Assembly: GCA_021790955.1 (NCBI GenBank)
Contig: JAJYFI010000038.1
Span: 1 to 9,042, forward strand
Length of the DNA: 9,042 nucleotides
Origin: a bacterium
GTDB lineage: Bacteria; Elusimicrobiota; Elusimicrobia; UBA1565; UBA9628
Direction of reading: 5' to 3'
The position numbers were made by a program, and so were the translations under genes. Of this stretch, positions 6,465 through 9,042 are shown piece by piece (the first letter of the stretch is position 1; each line of letters starts with the position of its first letter). The notes beneath the pieces are model-generated. The model searched no databases, was not told the DNA's origin, and was given only the letters and a program-made list of their open reading frames with translations.

Positions 6465-6615
6465 CCGCTCGGACGCTTTCAGTTTCCGCATCGCTTCGGC
6501 TCCTTGAGCGGATTATCGGCCTGCGGGCCGCGGCGCGGATGAGCCTTTTAGGGCAGAGAAGACGAATGCTTTCGGCCCCCGAGGATCTGGGACCTTAAGC
6601 CCTTCCTGGGCGTCC
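6465..6615. other. Convergent intergenic spacer, no clear terminator
   Basis: 151 bp between the stops of the kinase and desaturase genes. It holds small hairpins: CGGCC/GGCCG at 6517-6530 with a 4-nt loop, and GCCC/GGGC near 6599-6611. None is followed by a convincing T run on either strand. No small gene with a family match is visible. Confidence 0.4.
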
Positions 6616-7575
6616 TTACGCCCCGGCGTGGGGAGCGGCGGCCTCCCGGGGGGCGAATTTCTCCGAGAGGGTCCGCAGCTCGACCTCGAGCCGCGCCTTC
6701 ACGATGTGGGTTTCCGGGGTGCGCTTTAAGTTCGAGACGAGGCCGAGGGGGCGCATGGCAAGCAGCCACCATTTTGTCATGTCGAACTGGTGGAGCCTCA
6801 GGCCGTTGCGGTAGTCGGCGGGGAACTTATGATGGAAATTGTGATAGCCTTCCCCGAAGGTGACGACCCCCAGCCAAGCGTTGTCGCGGGCGGTGTTGTC
6901 GAGCGAATAGGGCTTGGTCCCGTAAAGATGCGCCGCAGAGTTGATCAGGAAGGTCATGTGCTGGACGAGGACCACGCGCAGGAAGCCGCCCCAGAGGAGC
7001 CCCGCCACGGGGCGCCCGAAGGCCAGCCCCGCGAGCGTCGGCAGGAGGAAGCCCGCCGCGATGCCGATCGGCAGGTAGTATTTGTCCTGCCAGACGGCGA
7101 GACGGTTTTTAAGAAGGTCGGGGATGTTTTGAAAGCGCACGGCGCGCGGCCGGGGGTTTTTCAGGAATATCCAGCCCATGTGGGCGTAAAAGCCGCCCTT
7201 AAGGATGTTATAGGGGTCTTCCTCCTGGTCGACGAACTGGTGATGGTAGCGGTGGTCCGAGGACCAGCGAAGCGCCGTGTTCTCGAAGGCGGCCGCGCCG
7301 AAGATCAGGTAGAAAAGCTGGAGAAGTTTCGAGCATTCGTAGGTCTTATGGGAGAAGTAGCGGTGATAGCCGGCGGTGATCGAGAGCCCCGAGAGGAGGT
7401 ACATGACGGCGAAGATGGCGATATCCGCCGCGCGAACGCCGTTATAGCGGACGTAGAGAGCCGTGCCTAGGAAGGCGATGACCGGAGTGACGGTGAGAAA
7501 GGCGATGTTGACGGGGTCGAGGGAGCGCTTTGTTGCGGTAACGGTTGAAGTTCGATCTAGCAATGGAGTGAACAT
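6616..7575 (-). CDS. Membrane fatty-acid (acyl-CoA/acyl-lipid) desaturase
   Basis: 319 residues. It has the three histidine boxes of the non-haem di-iron membrane desaturases: HRYFSH 71-76, HRYHH 108-112 and HNFHH 245-249, plus the additional His216 in NSAAHLYG. Hydrophobic pairs near 22-42, 51-67 and 165-210 give the expected four-helix topology. It most resembles bacterial delta-9 (DesC/Ole1-type) desaturases, which insert a cis double bond in acyl-CoA or acyl-lipid chains using O2 and an electron donor. This implies at least occasional exposure to oxygen. There is no fused cytochrome b5 or ferredoxin domain, so electrons come from elsewhere. The gene starts 13 nt after the phosphatase gene ends and is probably its operon partner, perhaps in membrane lipid tailoring. 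Confidence 0.95.
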   Translation of the reverse strand: MFTPLLDRTSTVTATKRSLDPVNIAFLTVTPVIAFLGTALYVRYNGVRAADIAIFAVMYLLSGLSITAGYHRYFSHKTYECSKLLQLFYLIFGAAAFENTALRWSSDHRYHHQFVDQEEDPYNILKGGFYAHMGWIFLKNPRPRAVRFQNIPDLLKNRLAVWQDKYYLPIGIAAGFLLPTLAGLAFGRPVAGLLWGGFLRVVLVQHMTFLINSAAHLYGTKPYSLDNTARDNAWLGVVTFGEGYHNFHHKFPADYRNGLRLHQFDMTKWWLLAMRPLGLVSNLKRTPETHIVKARLEVELRTLSEKFAPREAAAPHAGA

Positions 7576-7588
7576 GAATTATTATACG

Positions 7589-8389
7589 TTATTTGCCCGC
7601 CCCCGCCTTCAGAATCTTGAGCATTTCCCGATGGATGCGGCCGTTCGTCGCCAAGGTTTCCCGCCCGAATCGCGGCCAATCGATCCCCCACGATTGGCCC
7701 GAAAAATCGCTGACGCGGCCTCCCGCTTCCTCGACGAGGAGGCTCCCCGCCGAGACGTCCCAGGGGTTGAGGCTGAACTCCCAGTAGCCGTCGGCGCGGC
7801 CCGAGGCGATCCACGCCATGTCGAGGGAGGCGGAGCCGCTGCGCCGGACGTCGTGGGACTTGACCATGAATCGGCGGTAGAACTCGACGTAGAAGCGGGA
7901 GCGCTCCGCCCGGTCGTAGGCGAATCCCGTGAGAAGCAGCGACTCCGAGAGACGGAGGGCGCGGCTGACGCGCATGGGGCGGCCGTTGAGCCGGGCGCCG
8001 CGGCCTCGTTCGGCCGTGAAGCGCTCGTCGCGGAAGGGGTCGTGGACGCCCGCCAGGATCGGCCGCCCGCGGAAAAGAAGGGCGATCGAGACGCAGGCCG
8101 CGGGATAGCCGTGGGCGTAGTTGGTCGTCCCGTCCAAGGGGTCGATGACCCACAGGTAATCGGCATCCTCCCGCCGCCGATGCTTCTCTTCCGCGACGAT
8201 CCCGTGGAGGGGGAAGCGATTCTCGAGGAGCCCCACGATGAAGGCCTGGCTTTGAAGATCCGCCTGGGTCAGGAGATCGGCTCGGCCTTTGTAGCGGACG
8301 GAGACCCGTCCGAAATGCCGCAGGAGGATGCGGCCGGCGCCGTCGAGGGCCCGGCCGAGCGCGGCTTTGAAATCCCGCATCGCTGGCAT
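7589..8389 (-). CDS. Inositol monophosphatase family phosphatase (SuhB-like)
   Basis: 266 residues. Metal and catalytic motifs of the family are intact: DLLTQAD (Asp43), Glu67-Glu68 in GIVAEEKH, WVIDPLDGTTN (Asp83, Asp86, Thr88) and NPWDVSAG with Trp210-Asp211. Family members hydrolyse inositol phosphate or other small sugar/nucleotide phosphates with Mg2+, and some (SuhB) have RNA-linked roles. Which applies here cannot be told. Two starts are possible, ATG 8389 (MPAM) and ATG 8380; neither has a good ribosome site. The start lies beside an inverted-repeat cluster, so initiation may be structure-controlled. The desaturase gene follows after 13 nt; a joint job in inositol- or glycolipid metabolism is a guess. 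Confidence 0.93.
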   Translation of the reverse strand: MPAMRDFKAALGRALDGAGRILLRHFGRVSVRYKGRADLLTQADLQSQAFIVGLLENRFPLHGIVAEEKHRRREDADYLWVIDPLDGTTNYAHGYPAACVSIALLFRGRPILAGVHDPFRDERFTAERGRGARLNGRPMRVSRALRLSESLLLTGFAYDRAERSRFYVEFYRRFMVKSHDVRRSGSASLDMAWIASGRADGYWEFSLNPWDVSAGSLLVEEAGGRVSDFSGQSWGIDWPRFGRETLATNGRIHREMLKILKAGAGK

Positions 8390-8464
8390 AGGAAATCCGG
8401 TGACACCATACCAATTTCCTATAAACTGCGGGATGAAATACGTATGGTGTCACCGGATTTCATC
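8372..8464 (-). promoter_or_regulatory. Competing inverted repeats over the phosphatase start (possible RNA switch)
   Basis: Besides the 20-bp repeat, three smaller perfect ones interlock with it: ATAGGAAAT 8388-8396 with ATTTCCTAT 8414-8422; ATCCCGCA 8372-8379 with TGCGGGAT 8427-8434; and GATGAAAT 8432-8439 with ATTTCATC 8457-8464. The first two nest and would pair the leader with the region holding ATG 8389 and ATG 8380. The 20-bp hairpin excludes the first of these. The layout is that of two alternative folds in a 5' leader; that it regulates anything is inference. Confidence 0.35.
8392..8461. repeat. Perfect 20-bp inverted repeat, 30-nt spacer
   Basis: Left arm GAAATCCGGTGACACCATAC at 8392-8411; its exact reverse complement is at 8442-8461. 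Each arm contains GGTG-A/T-CACC, itself a near-palindrome (8399-8407 and 8446-8454, centres 47 bp apart). It fills the spacer between divergently transcribed genes. It could be an operator pair, a long RNA hairpin, or a REP/MITE-like mobile palindrome. No T run follows either arm, so a simple terminator is unlikely. Confidence 0.9.
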
Positions 8465-8504
8465 AGATACGGGAACTTGATCGAAGGAGGGAGGCTTTGG
8501 CAAG

Positions 8505-9042
8505 ATGGGGCTGATGATCTCCGCCTTGAATCTTAAAAACGGAGCCGTTGTCAGGATCGATGGCTCCCTATTTAAAGTCGTCGAGTCCGTCAGCCATGCG
8601 GGCGGCGGACGCGCGGGCGCCATGGTGCTCGCGAAGCTGCGGGAGCTTGAGACGGGGCGCGTGATGGAGAGGCGCTGGGGCCCCGACGATCGCGTGGAGG
8701 AGATCCCCGTCGACCGGCTCCGTACCGAGGCGGACGGGATCGAGCTGCTCGGCTCACGCCTTCGGGTTCAGCGGATCGCCCGCTCGATCGGGGTGAGAGA
8801 GCTGGCCCGGATGGTCGACTGCTCGGCGAGCCTCATCTCCCAGATCGAGCGAGGCAGGGCCAACCCGTCGGTGAGCACCCTCTACGCGATCTCGAGCGCG
8901 CTCGGCATCTCGCTCGACAGCCTCTTCGGCGAGCAGGCCGAGCTGCAGCCGGTGGAGGCTCCGGCGCCACCGCCCGACACGCCCGGGAGCCTCGGGCCGG
9001 CGGTCGACGGCACGCCGCTCGTGCTTCGCCCGGGGCAGCGAC
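8505..9042 (+). CDS. EF-P domain I-like/XRE helix-turn-helix/cupin fusion regulator (3' end cut)
   Basis: 179 residues visible; the frame runs off the window. Residues 4-71 match the KOW-like domain I of elongation factor P: MISALNLKNG, IDGSLFKVVE, KLRELETGRVMERR and VEEIPVDR. EF-P domains II and III do not follow. Instead residues 81-141 are an XRE helix-turn-helix (LLGSRLRVQR, RELARMVDCSASLISQIERG, PSVSTLYAISSALGISLDSL). A Pro-rich linker and GTPLVLRPGQR, the usual entry to a small-molecule-binding cupin, come next. XRE-cupin proteins are transcription regulators; the EF-P module at the N-terminus is not a fusion I know. The EF-P lysine that is normally modified aligns with Arg36. GGAGG copies at 8486-8494 are 10-14 nt before the ATG at 8505; ATG 8514 is an alternative. 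It is divergent from the phosphatase operon, with an inverted repeat between. A chimeric join near 8709-8750 is not excluded. Confidence 0.82.
   Translation, partial: MGLMISALNLKNGAVVRIDGSLFKVVESVSHAGGGRAGAMVLAKLRELETGRVMERRWGPDDRVEEIPVDRLRTEADGIELLGSRLRVQRIARSIGVRELARMVDCSASLISQIERGRANPSVSTLYAISSALGISLDSLFGEQAELQPVEAPAPPPDTPGSLGPAVDGTPLVLRPGQR

Noticed and set aside
5529..6491. Long minus-strand open frame (320 codons) opposite the histidine kinase
   Set aside because: It is antisense to a kinase with all its boxes, has Arg/Pro/Gly/Asp-rich content without family motifs, and is explained by GC-rich codon bias.
8471..8495. GGGAACTT before the fusion gene as a third ECF promoter
   Set aside because: The GGTCTC block and CGTT at the required 17-nt spacing are absent.
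7463..8536. Plus-strand open frame (357 codons) opposite the phosphatase gene
   Set aside because: Low-complexity Ala/Gly/Arg/Glu translation, antisense to a clear enzyme gene; it runs through the inverted repeat and overlaps the fusion gene's start.

Overview
The window looks like chromosomal DNA of a GC-rich, diderm (Gram-negative type) bacterium. It carries an MsbA-like exporter, a lipoprotein signal, an ECF sigma factor with a zinc-finger anti-sigma, a membrane desaturase and almost entirely GC-ending codons. I see no phage, insertion sequence, CRISPR, tRNA or rRNA. The gene mix would suit an uncultured lineage such as Elusimicrobiota, but that placement is a weak guess. No stretch over 300 bases lacks a gene.

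Layout. Positions 1-220 are a less GC-rich leader with an ECF-type promoter (144-171). It precedes an 81-residue coiled-coil/one-TM protein (221-466) and an MsbA-like ABC exporter (513-2282), both on the plus strand. The exporter meets, stop codon against stop codon, a five-gene minus-strand operon running from about 5458 down to 2279: ECF sigma factor, zinc-finger anti-sigma, stand-alone RadC/JAB protein, TPR-like lipoprotein, and an AddB/Cas4-like Fe-S PD-(D/E)XK nuclease. The first four genes overlap head to tail and the last gap is 16 nt, so the operon is probably translationally coupled. Divergent from the sigma gene is a soluble histidine kinase with no sensor domain (5592-6464). Convergent to the kinase is a second minus-strand operon, inositol-monophosphatase family protein then acyl-lipid/acyl-CoA desaturase (8389-6616). 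At the right edge, divergent from that operon, is a gene cut by the window end (8505-9042). Its product joins an elongation factor P domain I-like module to an XRE helix-turn-helix and the start of a probable cupin.

How the parts may work together. One sequence pattern, GGGAACAAA-N5-GGTCTC-N3-CGTTA, occurs with identical spacing upstream of the small membrane-protein gene and at the 5' end of the sigma gene. It has the form of an ECF promoter (GGAAC, 17 nt, CGTT). The simplest reading is that the sigma factor controls its own operon and the small protein, possibly with the exporter behind it, linking envelope and DNA-processing functions in one stress regulon. It also moves the probable sigma start downstream, to GTG at 5458. 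The second region of interest is 8372-8505: a perfect 20-bp inverted repeat and smaller competing repeats lie between the phosphatase start and the EF-P-like/XRE fusion gene.
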